Of a stretch of 64,000 nt of DNA, positions 8,388-18,400 are shown one piece after another. How positions within the stretch are numbered: position 1 is the first letter of the stretch; each line of letters starts with the position of its first letter. This DNA is from Synechococcus sp. Cruz-7E5 (lineage in GTDB: Bacteria > Cyanobacteriota > Cyanobacteriia > PCC-6307 > Cyanobiaceae). The translations under genes and the position numbers were made by a program. The notes under the pieces are model-generated. The model searched no databases. It saw only the letters and a program-made list of their open reading frames with translations, and was not told the DNA's origin. Location of the stretch: NCBI RefSeq assembly GCF_024345995.1, contig NZ_JAGQCE010000010.1:1-64000 (forward strand), given 5' to 3'.

Positions 8388-9692
8388 ATGGCCCACTCCC
8401 TGGTGTTGCTGGCGAGCGCGTCGCGCGTGGAGGAGCTGCTCCACTGGCTGGATCGGCATGGCCGATCCCTGGCCGGCTTTCCCCTGCTCGCCACCGCCGA
8501 ACTCGCCCGCCGCCTGCGTGAGGTTGTCCCAGCTGGCGATCATCCGCTCGACGAGCTCCCCGCCCTGGCTGATGGGGGCGACATCATGGCCGCCGCGCGT
8601 GTGCTAGCCGGCGAGGTGGTGGCGGTGATCGCTTTCGCTGACCCCTGCGACCCGCCGGGCTCCGCCCCCGATACGGCGCTGTTGCTCCGCGCCTGCGACC
8701 TGGCCGCAGTGCCCCTGGCGCTCAACGCGGCCAGCGCCGACCTGGCCCTGCGCGGTCTGGCCCATGGACGCATGGCCTATCTCCTCTTCAATCCGGTGGC
8801 CGGCCAGGGGGATCCCAATGCTGAGCTGGCACTGATCCGCTCGATTCTCGAGCCGCAGCTGCTGGTCACCGTGCTGCTCACCCGCCCTGATCTCGATCCG
8901 GCCGAGCAGACGCGCGAACTCGTCGACATCCTGCAGGCTCGGCCAGCCGGCGATCCCGGCGACGTGATGATCGTGGCCTGCGGCGGCGACGGCACCGTTT
9001 CGGCCGTGGCGGGAGCAGTTGCTGGCACAGGGATTGTTCTCGGTGTGATCCCCCGCGGCACCGCCAACGCCTTCGCGGCGGCGCTCGACATACCCACCGA
9101 CCTGCTCGGTGCCTGCTACACCATCCTGGCTGGCCATACCCATGTGGTGGACGCCGCGCGCTGCAACGACGTGCCGATGATCCTGCTGGCCGGCCTCGGC
9201 TTTGAGGCCGGAATGGTGGATCGCGCCACCCGAGAGCTCAAGACCATGCTGGGTCCCATCGCCTACGTGCTCGCCGGCGCCCAGCAGCTCGTGACCCAGC
9301 AGCCCTTCCAGGCCCGCATCGAGATCGACGGGGCCCTCACCGTGGTGCAGGCCGCCGCCATCACCGTGGCAAATGTGGCGCCCGCCACCTCCGTGCTCGC
9401 CCAGGGCTTCGGCCAGGTGATCCCCGACGACGGTCTGCTGGAGGTCACCATTGCCTCCCCCACCACTCGCCTCCAGGGCTTCAACGCCCTGGCCTCCCTG
9501 CTCGCCTCCGCCGTGGTGCAGTCGCCCACCACCCATCCCGACCTGCTCTGCCTGCGCGCTCGACAGATCACGATCACCACCGATCCACCCCAGAAGCTGG
9601 TGATCGATGGAGAAATGCTGGAGGCCGATCCCGTCACCTTCACCTGCCTGCCAGGTGCCCTCACGGTGTTCGCCCCGCTGCCGCTTCCGTGA
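8388..9692 (+). CDS. Methylglyoxal-synthase-like / diacylglycerol-kinase-family fusion protein
   Basis: Two domains. Residues 1-120 resemble methylglyoxal synthase: GGDIMAAARVLAG corresponds to the GGDQQ loop with its Asp, and VIAFADPCDP to the FFxDPL strand, followed by ALLLRACDLAAVPLALN. The catalytic His of the HDPD-type segment appears to be replaced (SAPD), so synthase activity is doubtful. Residues 130-435 are a YegS/DAGK lipid-kinase domain: AYLLFNPVAGQGDPN, the ATP-loop CGGDGTVSAVAGA, GVIPRGTANAFAAAL and IDGEMLEADP. Known role of the second domain: ATP-dependent phosphorylation of a lipid. I take the ATG at 8388 (MAHSLVLL) because homology begins there. The next gene starts inside its stop codon, so the two are translationally coupled. 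Confidence 0.82.
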   Translation: MAHSLVLLASASRVEELLHWLDRHGRSLAGFPLLATAELARRLREVVPAGDHPLDELPALADGGDIMAAARVLAGEVVAVIAFADPCDPPGSAPDTALLLRACDLAAVPLALNAASADLALRGLAHGRMAYLLFNPVAGQGDPNAELALIRSILEPQLLVTVLLTRPDLDPAEQTRELVDILQARPAGDPGDVMIVACGGDGTVSAVAGAVAGTGIVLGVIPRGTANAFAAALDIPTDLLGACYTILAGHTHVVDAARCNDVPMILLAGLGFEAGMVDRATRELKTMLGPIAYVLAGAQQLVTQQPFQARIEIDGALTVVQAAAITVANVAPATSVLAQGFGQVIPDDGLLEVTIASPTTRLQGFNALASLLASAVVQSPTTHPDLLCLRARQITITTDPPQKLVIDGEMLEADPVTFTCLPGALTVFAPLPLP

Positions 9693-11266
9693 ATCTCGCC
9701 TCCGAGGCGGGCATCGCCACCAAGATCCGCCGCATGGCGGCGCGGGTGCGCTGGGGCCATCCCGAATTCGCAAGCAAGGGCATCGATCCCTGCCGCCTGG
9801 CGATCGAGGGGGATCCGGGCACTCCCGAGGCCTTCTCCTTTCTCGTACTCGGTGACAGCGGCACCGGGCGCCACCGCCGCAGCAGCCCCCAACGCCAGGT
9901 GGCTGAGCTGCTGCTCAGCCATGGGGCCGATGCCCGCTTCCTGCTCCACACCGGCGACGTCGTCTACCTGACGGGCTCCAGCGAGCAGTACCGCGACAAC
10001 TTCATCCGCCCCTACCGCGAGTGGCTCGTGGGGGGCGATACCTGGCGCCGTCTCCGCTACGACCAGCTCGTTTTCAAGGTGCCCTTCCTGCCGGTGCTCG
10101 GCAACCACGACTACTACGACCTCCCCCTGCCGCTCAGCCTGCTCGCCGGCCTCACGGCGCCGCTGCGCCGGCTGCTGCGTTCCTGGATCGACCTCGACGT
10201 GGGCTGGCATGGCTCCTTCGTGGGTCAGGCCTGGTCGCGCGCCTTCCTCGACATGCTCGATGCCGTGCCGGAGGCTCGCCTCAGTGCCCATCTCCTACGC
10301 ACCCGCAGCGCCGTGGTCGACGGGGCCCGCTGCCTGCTCTACCGCCCGGGTGCCTTCACTCGTCTGCCCAACCGCTACTACGCCATGCGCTGGGCCGGCA
10401 TCGATGTGTTCGCGCTCGACTCCAACACCTTCAACCAACCCCTGCCGCCCGATCCTGCCGACCTGGCAGAAGCGACCCGCCGTGACGATGCCCTGAACCA
10501 CCGCCGCCGCTCCCTCGCAGCCGAGCGCCTGGCCCTGCTGAGCGATCTCGTCCGCGACCCCGGCGACAACGAGGTGGAGGCCCGGGAGGATCGGGCAGCC
10601 AAGGCGGAGCAGCTCGACGAGCAGATCCGCGACATCGACAAGCAGCTGGCCAGCGGGCTCCGGGCCCGCACTGGCCAGGCACCGGAGCTCGACGACGCCC
10701 AGCTCAACTGGTTCGCCACGGCCCTGATCGACTCCTGGCGAAACCCGGCGGTGCGCGGTCGCCTGCTGGTGCTGCACCATCCACCCTTCGTCACCGAAGC
10801 CACCAAGTGGGATCAGGGGCAGACCCTGGCCGTGCGCGCCCAGCTGCGCCGCGTGCTCGATCGCGTAGCCGCCGACCTGGGCGATCGCCCGGCCGGCCGG
10901 CCCCTGCTCGATCTGGCCTTCAGCGGCCATGCCCACTGCCTCGAGGTGGTGGAGGTGGCGGACACCGGCCATGGCGATGCCGGCATCCCATGGGTGATCT
11001 GCGGCGGCAGCGGTTACAGCCTGCGGCGGCAGCGGCCGGAGGGTGCGGAGCTGCGTGAGGGGCCACCCGGCGCTGATCGCGTCGTGGCCCGCTCCCGCCT
11101 GTTCGTGGGCCGCAGCGGCCGCGGCTCCACCCTGCGCCGCGCCTACTCCGCCCTGCGCGTCGACGTGGCGGACGGCACCCCGCTGCGGATCAACCTCACT
11201 CCGCTGGTGACCGAAAAGGCCGAAGGGCGCTGGCAGTCGAGCCGGCTGCCGGCGATTCAGCTGTAG
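9689..11266 (+). CDS. Calcineurin-like metallophosphoesterase
   Basis: A 525-residue phosphoesterase of the calcineurin fold. Motifs in order: FLVLGDSGTGRH (motif I, GDxG), LHTGDVVYL (motif II, GDxx), FLPVLGNHDYYDLP (GNHD), VLHHPPFVTEA and FSGHAHCLEVVE (the two metal-binding His motifs). Residues 260-320 are an inserted charged, probably coiled-coil helix pair. No signal peptide is seen, so it is probably cytoplasmic. The GTG start overlaps the stop of the lipid-kinase fusion gene (GTGA), implying coupled expression. A role in phospholipid or nucleotide phosphate turnover is an inference from this pairing; the substrate is unknown. Confidence 0.8.
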   Translation: MNLASEAGIATKIRRMAARVRWGHPEFASKGIDPCRLAIEGDPGTPEAFSFLVLGDSGTGRHRRSSPQRQVAELLLSHGADARFLLHTGDVVYLTGSSEQYRDNFIRPYREWLVGGDTWRRLRYDQLVFKVPFLPVLGNHDYYDLPLPLSLLAGLTAPLRRLLRSWIDLDVGWHGSFVGQAWSRAFLDMLDAVPEARLSAHLLRTRSAVVDGARCLLYRPGAFTRLPNRYYAMRWAGIDVFALDSNTFNQPLPPDPADLAEATRRDDALNHRRRSLAAERLALLSDLVRDPGDNEVEAREDRAAKAEQLDEQIRDIDKQLASGLRARTGQAPELDDAQLNWFATALIDSWRNPAVRGRLLVLHHPPFVTEATKWDQGQTLAVRAQLRRVLDRVAADLGDRPAGRPLLDLAFSGHAHCLEVVEVADTGHGDAGIPWVICGGSGYSLRRQRPEGAELREGPPGADRVVARSRLFVGRSGRGSTLRRAYSALRVDVADGTPLRINLTPLVTEKAEGRWQSSRLPAIQL

Positions 11267-11313
11267 GGCCGCAGGGCACCTCCCCGCCGCTGCTGGTGGG
11301 AAGGCCGATCACA

Positions 11314-11889
11314 ATGAGCATCCCGCCGCGTTCTCAGGTCTTGAGCCTCGCCATCGCCCTGCTCACGGTCTCCGACCGGCGCAGCGCCGACCCGTCCAGC
11401 GGCGATCCCTCCGGGGACGCCCTGCAGGAGCGGCTGGAGACAGCCGGTCACCGGCTGATCGAGCGGCGCCTGGTGCCCGACGACCGCTACGCCATCCGCG
11501 CCGTGATCAGCGGCTGGATCGCCGACGCCGCCGTGCAGGTGGTGATCAGCACCGGTGGCACCGGCCTCACCGGCCGCGACGGCAGCCCTGAAGCCGTCGC
11601 CCCCCTGCTCGACAAGACGATCGAGGGCTTCGGTGAGCTCTTCCGCGTGCTCTCATTCGAGTCGATCGGCACCAGCACCCTGCAGAGCCGAGCCCTGGCC
11701 GGCGTGGCCAACGGCACCGTGATCTTCGTGCTGCCGGGCTCCCTTGATGCCGTCACAACCGCCTGGGACCGCCTGATCCGCGCCCAGCTCGACGCGGGCA
11801 CCCGCCCCTGCAATCTGGTGCAGCTGCTGCCGCGGCTGGGCGAGTCGCCCGATGGTGCCGTCGTGTCGGCGCCTCCCCCGCACGGTTGA
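11314..11889 (+). CDS. moaB: Molybdenum cofactor biosynthesis protein B (MoaB/MogA family)
   Basis: Family role: adenylylation of molybdopterin before molybdenum insertion. Seen: about 190 residues with LAIALLTVSDRRS at the start, VVISTGGTGLTGRDGSPEAV (the conserved GGTG motif that binds molybdopterin) in the middle, and FVLPGSLDAVTTAWD near the end, where the family has LPGSP. The ATG at 11314 is chosen because conserved sequence begins shortly after it. It is one of three Moco genes in the window (with moaA and mobA) that would serve nitrate reductase NarB and the YdeP-like oxidoreductase. Confidence 0.88.
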   Translation: MSIPPRSQVLSLAIALLTVSDRRSADPSSGDPSGDALQERLETAGHRLIERRLVPDDRYAIRAVISGWIADAAVQVVISTGGTGLTGRDGSPEAVAPLLDKTIEGFGELFRVLSFESIGTSTLQSRALAGVANGTVIFVLPGSLDAVTTAWDRLIRAQLDAGTRPCNLVQLLPRLGESPDGAVVSAPPPHG

Positions 11890-11892
11890 TCG

Positions 11893-12648
11893 GTGCCGAT
11901 CCTGGCCGATCCGCTCCTGCTCGCCGCCCTGGCCCTGGTGGCGTTGCTCTACGCCAGCGTCGGCCATGCTGGAGCCTCGGGCTACATCGCAGTGCTAGCC
12001 CTGGCCGGACTGGATCCGGTGGTGATCAAGCCCACCGCCCTGGTGCTGAACGTGGCGGTGGCGAGCCTGGCCAGCTGGCAGTTCGCCCGCGCCGGCCACC
12101 TGCGCTGGCGCACCTTCTGGCCGGTGGGGCTGCTGTCGGTGCCGATGGCCTTCCTGGGCGGTGCCATCGATCTGCCCGTCGTCTGGTTCCAGCGGCTGGT
12201 GGGCCTGGTGCTGCTGGCTTCCGCCCTCCGCTTCCTCAGCCAGCCCAGCGATCCCACCTGCCTGCGGGAGCCGCGGCCGGCCGTGCTGCTGCTCAGCGGC
12301 GGCGGGCTGGGTCTACTGGCCGGCCTCACCGGCACCGGCGGTGGCATCTTCCTCACGCCGCTGCTACTCCTGCGCAGCTGGTGCACTACACGGCAGGCGG
12401 GGGCGGTGTCGGCGCTGTTCATCCTGAGCAACTCCCTGGCCGGTCTCGCCGGGTTGCTGCTCAGCCCGCTGGGGCGGGTGGGTCCAGTGCTGCCGGGCCC
12501 GCTGTGGCCCCTGCTGGCGGTCGTTGTGGTGGCCGGCGGCGTGGGAGCCCGGCTCGGCAGCCGCCACCTACCGGTGGCCGCGATCCGCTGGCTGCTGGCC
12601 CTGGTGCTCGTGGTGGCCGGTCTGAAGCTGCTGGGTCTGGGCGCCTGA
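11893..12648 (+). CDS. TauE/SafE-type (DUF81) membrane permease
   Basis: A 251-residue, strongly hydrophobic protein with about eight membrane segments in two homologous halves. The conserved half-signatures are visible: SVGHAGASGYIAVLALAG in the first half and GLTGTGGGIFLTPLLLL in the second. Family members export sulfite, sulfoacetate or related small organic anions across the cytoplasmic membrane. A GTG start at 11893 lies 3 bases after moaB, so the pair is probably one operon. Substrate is not inferable; a sulfur or oxyanion compound is the family expectation. Confidence 0.8.
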   Translation: MPILADPLLLAALALVALLYASVGHAGASGYIAVLALAGLDPVVIKPTALVLNVAVASLASWQFARAGHLRWRTFWPVGLLSVPMAFLGGAIDLPVVWFQRLVGLVLLASALRFLSQPSDPTCLREPRPAVLLLSGGGLGLLAGLTGTGGGIFLTPLLLLRSWCTTRQAGAVSALFILSNSLAGLAGLLLSPLGRVGPVLPGPLWPLLAVVVVAGGVGARLGSRHLPVAAIRWLLALVLVVAGLKLLGLGA

Positions 12649-12742
12649 GCGGCCGGCCGGATGGTGTGGGCTGAACGGTGCGGAACGCGACTACCGCCTT
12701 GGATGGGGCGTGCAGCACGACGGCCGCGGGCCGGGGGACGGG

Positions 12743-13504
12743 ATGACCGAGCGGATCGTGGGTGAGGTGGAGGCGCTGTGGCGTTACCCGGTCAAGTCGA
12801 TGCTGGGGGAGAGACTCGAGGGGATGGCCGTCACCGAGCGCGGTGTCTTCGGCGACCGTGCCTACGCCCTCTTGGATCACGCCACCGGCCGGGTGGCGTG
12901 ATCCAAGAACCCGCTGGTGTGGAAGGCCCTGCTGGGCTTCCGCGCGACGTTCGTGGACCCGCCGCAGCCCGCCGCGACCGCCCTGCTCGGCCGCCCCGTG
13001 ACCCTGCTCGATCAGGCCCCCGAGCGCACCAGCCTCTATCAGTACTGGCCGGATGTGAAGGAGCGGGACTTCCAGGACGTGGTGAATGAACTGGTGCTTC
13101 CCGGTGGCACGTTCTTCGATTCCTGCCCGATCCACGCCATGACCACCGCCACCCTGGAGCGGTTGCGGCAGCTGGAGTCCCAGCTGGATTTCGCGGTGGA
13201 GCGCTTCCGCCCCAACCTGCTGATCCGCCCTGCCGATGGCGCCGAGGGCTTCGTGGAGGAGGCCTGGATCGGCCACACCCTCCGGATCGGCGACAGCCTG
13301 GTGCTTCGGGTCGACGACGGCTGCCCCCGCTGCGTCGTCACCACCCTGGCCCAGGGCGGCGTGCCGCAGGAGATCAAGATCCTGCGCGCCACCGCCCGCC
13401 ACAACAAGGTGGTGGCGGGCATCCGGCTCTCGGTGCTCACCCCCGGGCCCGTGGCGCTGGGCGATCCGGTGACGCTGCTGGATCCCGGCTCAGAACAGCG
13501 GTGA
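12743..13504 (+). pseudogene. MOSC-domain (YcbX/mARC-like) protein split by an in-frame TGA
   Basis: MOSC proteins carry molybdenum cofactor and reduce N-hydroxylated compounds or bind sulfur. Seen: an N-terminal MOSC_N beta-barrel starting GEVEALWRYPVKSMLGE, and a MOSC domain with SCPIHAMTTATLERL, RFRPNLLI and the cofactor-binding cysteine in DDGCPRCVVTTL. The frame is open from 12743 to 13504 except for one TGA at 12899-12901, between ATGRVA and SKNPLVWKALL, where relatives read on without a gap. The stop lies inside a perfect 16-bp inverted repeat (12871-12907). Everything after the stop is well preserved, so the damage is recent, or the UGA is read through. MOSC genes near moaB make biological sense. 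Confidence 0.82.
12871..12907. repeat. Perfect 16-bp inverted repeat with 5-nt loop inside the MOSC gene
   Basis: CTTGGATCACGCCACC at 12871-12886 is the exact reverse complement of 12892-12907, separated by GGCCG. The left arm encodes the conserved LLDHAT segment, whereas the right arm contains the TGA that breaks the gene. Confidence 0.9.
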
Positions 13505-13528
13505 GCTGCGCCTGAATCGCGCCGGAAT

Positions 13529-15463
13529 TCAGTATTGGATTCCGGCGCCGATGCACTCCTGCTGGGCCTGCCGTTTGTACTCCGCACTGTCCTTCGAGAG
13601 ACTGGGATCCGGACGTAGTTTCGGGAAGCCGAACTGGGCGATGGCGTCCTGGTGGCGCTGATCGGCGATCTCCAGGTTGGATTGGAAGTCCCTGATCGCC
13701 TGGTCCAGCGCCACCTGCTTTGACCTGCCGAGCAGCGGACGATGCTGTCCCTCGATGACGAGGTTGGAATCATCGCTGGAGAACGCGTAGTCGCAATCGT
13801 AGAAAAGGGTGGTGTTATGGGGAAGGTAGAAGAGAAGGTCGGCCATCTTGGCGTAGGTGAGATCACCGGGAGTGCCAAGGGGAATCAGTTTTTCAGAATG
13901 CGTCACATCCCCTGTCTTCTGCTCAAGCCACGCACCGAAGCGCGCCACGACTCCACCTTCATCTTCCAGAGATTCGCTCAGGTGGTTGAGCAGAGTCCGC
14001 ACACTCTTCGGCACAACCTCTGTGGTGACGGGCACATCAGGTTGTTCCGGCGGAGCTGTACGCAACACGAAGGGAACGGGGCTGTCGCTCATCATCTTGT
14101 GCAGAGTTGCATGATCACTGGTATGCACTATGGCGGCATTCCAGATCAGATAGGCCAGCACCCGTGAGAGCGTGTCTCGGTTGCAGATGGCCTGCCAATC
14201 TGGGAAACCAGGCGTGAACTTTCTGCACTCCTCTGCCCAGTGCTGCAACTCCAGCCATTCCAGATCGTCATGGTTGGCCGGGTTGGCCGGTGGGTGAGGG
14301 AGCTGGTCCACCACCTGGCGAACGAAATCGAGCACCGGCTTGTAGTAGTCATGCTGGAATTCGCTGTATCGTGAAAGGCCAAGACCAATGAAACTCGGCA
14401 CTGTGGCATGATCCGGATCGCGGGGATCCGGAATCGTTTCCGGGTCGAGGCTGAAGCGGTAGGGCGGGAAGGAGTCCGTAGCTTCATCCATCCCATAGAA
14501 TGCTGCACCGGCCCAGGCGAAGGGCAGCAGGCGGCGCACTTCCGCCCCCTTGGCCACGAACGGGCTCCACGGATACCAGGTGTCCCGGTTGATCAGGGAG
14601 CGCTGGCCTTCGAGAACCGCGTTGTTGACCGGGAGCGTCAGCCGGAAGTGAGGCATCAGCAGCTTGTGGATGAGATGCCACTTCGGCAACACCGTCTTGC
14701 TGATCGCATTGATGGCATCGCTCGGGAAGTGCACTTTCACATGATCGATCAAGTTGATGCGGTGAATCGCACCCTGCAGCACGAAATACCGAGCCAACCA
14801 CCAGTTCGCATCGGCCGGCCTGAAGATCGGGGCTTCCCGGATCGGCAGGTAGTCGCTGGCGACATCGGCTTTGTGGCTCAGGGCGATCGCGATGGCTTCC
14901 CAGGCGTAGCGCTGGCCCGGATCACGGGGCCTGCGAACAAGGGCGATCGAAGGGGCCGCATACTCGCCGGGCCAGGTGTTGCGCACCACGGCCATGCAAC
15001 TGTAATCTGACTTGAAGTATTCGTAGTTGGCCGTGTCGGTGAGATCACTCGCGAACTGAGCGTCATCCTGCGCATTGAGCGGTTCCAGGAATTTGCTGTA
15101 GAGCCCTTCGCAGAGCAGCTCAGCGAACTGATCGTCGTTGATCTCGTCATAGCCCCGCAAGCCGTTTCTCTCGAGGCAGCCGGCGGCGAATTCGGCGGCT
15201 TGGATGCCAAACGGGGTCAGTCCGGTATGCAGGGATCCAAGCGCATTGTCTTTATAGTATTGGGCCACGTTCTTATCCCAGTCAGCCATTTCAGCCGCGG
15301 GAACATTCGTCACCTCCGGTGCCTGCCCGTAGGGATAATCGAAAGAGGCCTGGGGCCAGGGAGCATCGTTGGCATACAGAAACTCCGCTTCGTCATAGAG
15401 CACTTCCAGTTTGCGCAGTGTCTGTGAGTAGAACGAGCTGAATTCTGTGGTGGTGTCGCCCAT
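13529..15463 (-). CDS. Lipoxygenase-like protein
   Basis: Lipoxygenases add oxygen to polyunsaturated fatty acids to make hydroperoxides, precursors of oxylipins. Seen: 644 residues with an Ala-Arg-Tyr-Phe-Val segment, then IDHVKVHF and the hallmark WHLIHKLLMPHFRLTLPVNN, and further on LIWNAAIVHTSDHATLHKM, matching the second His/Asn iron-ligand helix with His at the Asn position. Two things are atypical: the first ligand pair is spaced H-x3-H rather than H-x4-H in the ungapped reading, and the protein ends IQY rather than with the iron-binding Ile. Activity is therefore uncertain. It starts 3 bases after the stop of the upstream cyclase/ATPase gene, so the two are surely one operon. No signal peptide is seen. 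Confidence 0.65.
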   Translation of the reverse strand: MGDTTTEFSSFYSQTLRKLEVLYDEAEFLYANDAPWPQASFDYPYGQAPEVTNVPAAEMADWDKNVAQYYKDNALGSLHTGLTPFGIQAAEFAAGCLERNGLRGYDEINDDQFAELLCEGLYSKFLEPLNAQDDAQFASDLTDTANYEYFKSDYSCMAVVRNTWPGEYAAPSIALVRRPRDPGQRYAWEAIAIALSHKADVASDYLPIREAPIFRPADANWWLARYFVLQGAIHRINLIDHVKVHFPSDAINAISKTVLPKWHLIHKLLMPHFRLTLPVNNAVLEGQRSLINRDTWYPWSPFVAKGAEVRRLLPFAWAGAAFYGMDEATDSFPPYRFSLDPETIPDPRDPDHATVPSFIGLGLSRYSEFQHDYYKPVLDFVRQVVDQLPHPPANPANHDDLEWLELQHWAEECRKFTPGFPDWQAICNRDTLSRVLAYLIWNAAIVHTSDHATLHKMMSDSPVPFVLRTAPPEQPDVPVTTEVVPKSVRTLLNHLSESLEDEGGVVARFGAWLEQKTGDVTHSEKLIPLGTPGDLTYAKMADLLFYLPHNTTLFYDCDYAFSSDDSNLVIEGQHRPLLGRSKQVALDQAIRDFQSNLEIADQRHQDAIAQFGFPKLRPDPSLSKDSAEYKRQAQQECIGAGIQY

Positions 15464-15466
15464 GAT

Positions 15467-18400
15467 TCATGCGGTCCTGTGGGTGGGTTGGAGGCTGGAA
15501 CCCCGTTGGTCTACGGGCCTGCCGCAGCCAGTGGGTTCTGCCTGGCCGGCAGGGTTCTTTCGGTTGTCGAACCTTCGCTGCAGATCGGCCAGCAGCGCCC
15601 TGGCTTCGCGGAGCGCCTGATCGCCGCTTTCCTCAGGCGGGAATGGAATCAGGGCGGCCTCCAGTGTGTCGAGCGCCTCCCGCCCATGCTGCCTCTGATT
15701 CAGTGAATGCGCCAGATTCAGGGACGCTTGCAGTCCCCACCCTGGGGATCCCCGTTCGGCAGCGGAGGCGATGGCCCTGCGGTATTCCGACTCATAGACG
15801 GCCGGCTCTGATCCCTGCTTCTTCAGCACCTCTCCGCGCAGTCGATGGAGTTCCGGCTCTGCCCAGCGCTCGCAGCTGGATTTCAGGCGAGCCATGGCTT
15901 GATCCAGGCTCTGGTGAGCACCATCCCAATCACCCTGCCCGGCGCGCGCTAATCCAAGAGCGGCTTCCCAATGGGTGAGAAAGCATCGGGCTCCGGTTGC
16001 TCGGAAGAATTCGATGGCAGCCTCCAGCGGGTGGGTTGGAAAGTCAGCGTCATCGCGTAGCTGCTGGAGCAGGGCCTCGAGAACCTTGCCGTGCGCCAGA
16101 AACACCAGGATCTCCTGCTCCGTGCACAGTTCAAGATCGGCAGCGATGAGCTGGGCGGCACGTTCGAAATCACCGCTGAACAAGGCGTGCCAGCCTGTGA
16201 GGGAAAGAACGAAGGAGTGGGTAAAGGGGTGATCGAGTGAATCACTCAGTTCGAGCGCCTGTTCAGCGTGAAGCAGTGCTCTTGACGGACGCCCGAAGAT
16301 CCAGTGGATCCAGCTCAGGTAGGCCAGTGCCACAGCAGCGGGATCCTGCCCGAACTGATAGCGGTGGGAGGAATGACGTTCCTTGTCATAGCGTCCGACA
16401 ACGGCTTCAAGGTGACGGGACGCTGTGCTGGTCTCTCCCACGAAGAAGAGGGCGATCCCATTGATCAGGTCTGCTTCGAGCAGAAGATCGTCATTCCCCG
16501 AGGTCTCGGCAAGGTTCAGGAAGCGTCGTGCCAGATCCAGGGATTCCTGATGGTTCCCGCTGACCACGTGAAACGTCCACAGCCCAAACAGCGCCACAAC
16601 CAGATTCGGTGAATCAGGAAGCTGGTTGCACAGTTCCAAGGAGCGTTCACAGAAGTTCTGAACCTCAGAATCGGCATACCCCTTGGCGGCGATCAGGCCA
16701 GGGATGGCGCTGACCCGAAGCTCAAGCTCTTGGCCAATCCGTCGATTCTCCTCGGCGATCAAGGGCAGAAGCTCCAGACCGCTCTTCACGTGGGCGATCG
16801 TTTCCAGGTGGGCGTTCTGTTGCAGCGCTGCCTGGGCAGCAGCAATGCGGTAGGCGCAGGCTTTCTCGCCGCACTGGGCGGCGGTGAAGTGCTGCGCCAG
16901 AATCTCTGGCTGCTGCGAGGCCGTGGCGGGGAACTCGCGTTCCAGCACTTCCGCAATCGCGCGATGCTGCTCAATCCGGACACTCCTGAGGATGGATTCA
17001 TAGGCGGCATCCCGGAGCAATGCATGCCTGAACGAATAGGTTCTTTCGTTCTCGCTTTCCTGGCTCAGGAGAATCTGGCCTTTCACCAACTGGGTGATCC
17101 CTGTACTGAGCACATCGGGATTTCCGGGCCAGATGGCCGCCAGGATCTCGTGGCTCATGTCTCGTCCCAGCATCGAGGCCATCTGAGCCACCGCCTTACC
17201 CTGCACCATCCGGTCCAGCCGGGAGAGCAGCGAGTCGTTGAGCGATCCGGGGATCGGCAGCTCTGGACCGAATCCGCTGCGGGCCATCCGTTCCGTCGCC
17301 GCCGGCGACCAGGATTCCATGACGGAGCGTGCCATCTCCTCCACGAACAGGGGAATGCCATCGGTCTGCTGGACGATGCGCTCCAGCAGCTCGGGCGGCA
17401 GAGCCACCTCCCCGCTGGCGTGACCAGCCACGGCCAGGGCGGCGTCATGGTCGAGCCGATCCAGCGACAGCCGCCGGGATTGCGGGCCGCTCCACTCCGG
17501 TGGTCGCTGCTCCGGACGCATGGTCGTAAGCACCATGACCGGTTGACCCTCCAGCGTCGCCGCCAAAGCGTCGAGCAGGTCGAGCGTGGATGGATCCGTC
17601 CAGTGCAGATCCTCGATCACGATCAATCGGGGGATGCCCTGCCGGCTCTGGAGCAGGGCCTTCAGCCGTTGCTGCGTCTGTTGGCGCCGGCTTTCCGGTG
17701 TCGTCGCCAGGAGCGCTGCGGGGATGCTCGTCTCCAGGTTCAGCAGGAGCGACAGCAATGGCAGCGCCATGTCGTCTGCAGGGAGTGCCTGATCAATCAG
17801 GGTGTCAAGGGCTTGGCGGCGCAACCATTCCTTGACGGGGAACAGCGCGCTCTGTGCCTGCAGGGGGGAACACTGAAGGACGCAGCGGTCGTGCCGTCCC
17901 TGCTCTGAGCGGAGCCGATCGAGGAAGTCCTGCACCAAACGGGATTTGCCGATCCCGGCCTCACCGATCAGGTGGACGGCCTGCGGTCGGCCGCAACACG
18001 CTTCCTGCCAGCAGACCGCCAATGTGGCGGACTCCTTCTCCCGGCCACACAGCGGAGCAACTGCGGAGTCCGTGGCGAGGGCCCGGAACCGGGTCGGGCT
18101 CGATCTCGGCTGCAGTGGTCTCCAGTGGCGTATCGGTGCGGAGAATCCCTTCAAGCGGGCTTCACCCAGATCCAGGAGGTTGAACTGGTGGCCGATCAGA
18201 CGTCGCGTCGAATCGGCGATCACCACCGTGTCCGGTTCTGCGGCGCTCTGAAGGCGTGCGGCCAGATTGGTTGTTTCGCCATAAATTCCATCTTCAATCT
18301 GGCCCTTGCCGTCAACCACCACCAGACCTGTGGCAATCCCCACCCGCACATGGACGGGTTCACCCATTCCCGTAGCCAGCGAACAGGCAGCTGTCACGAT

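Noticed and set aside
8604-9773. Long minus-strand open frame opposite the lipid-kinase fusion
   Set aside because: Gly/His/Gln-rich low-complexity product with no domain; it is the antisense shadow of a clearly conserved plus-strand gene, as expected in GC-rich DNA.
11886-12674. 262-residue open frame in another frame of the TauE-like gene
   Set aside because: Arg/Gly/Pro-rich with no hydrophobic pattern; the overlapping frame has the expected membrane helices.
16730-17908. 392-residue plus-strand open frame opposite the cyclase/ATPase gene
   Set aside because: Composition typical of an antisense shadow; the minus strand has intact Walker and cyclase motifs.
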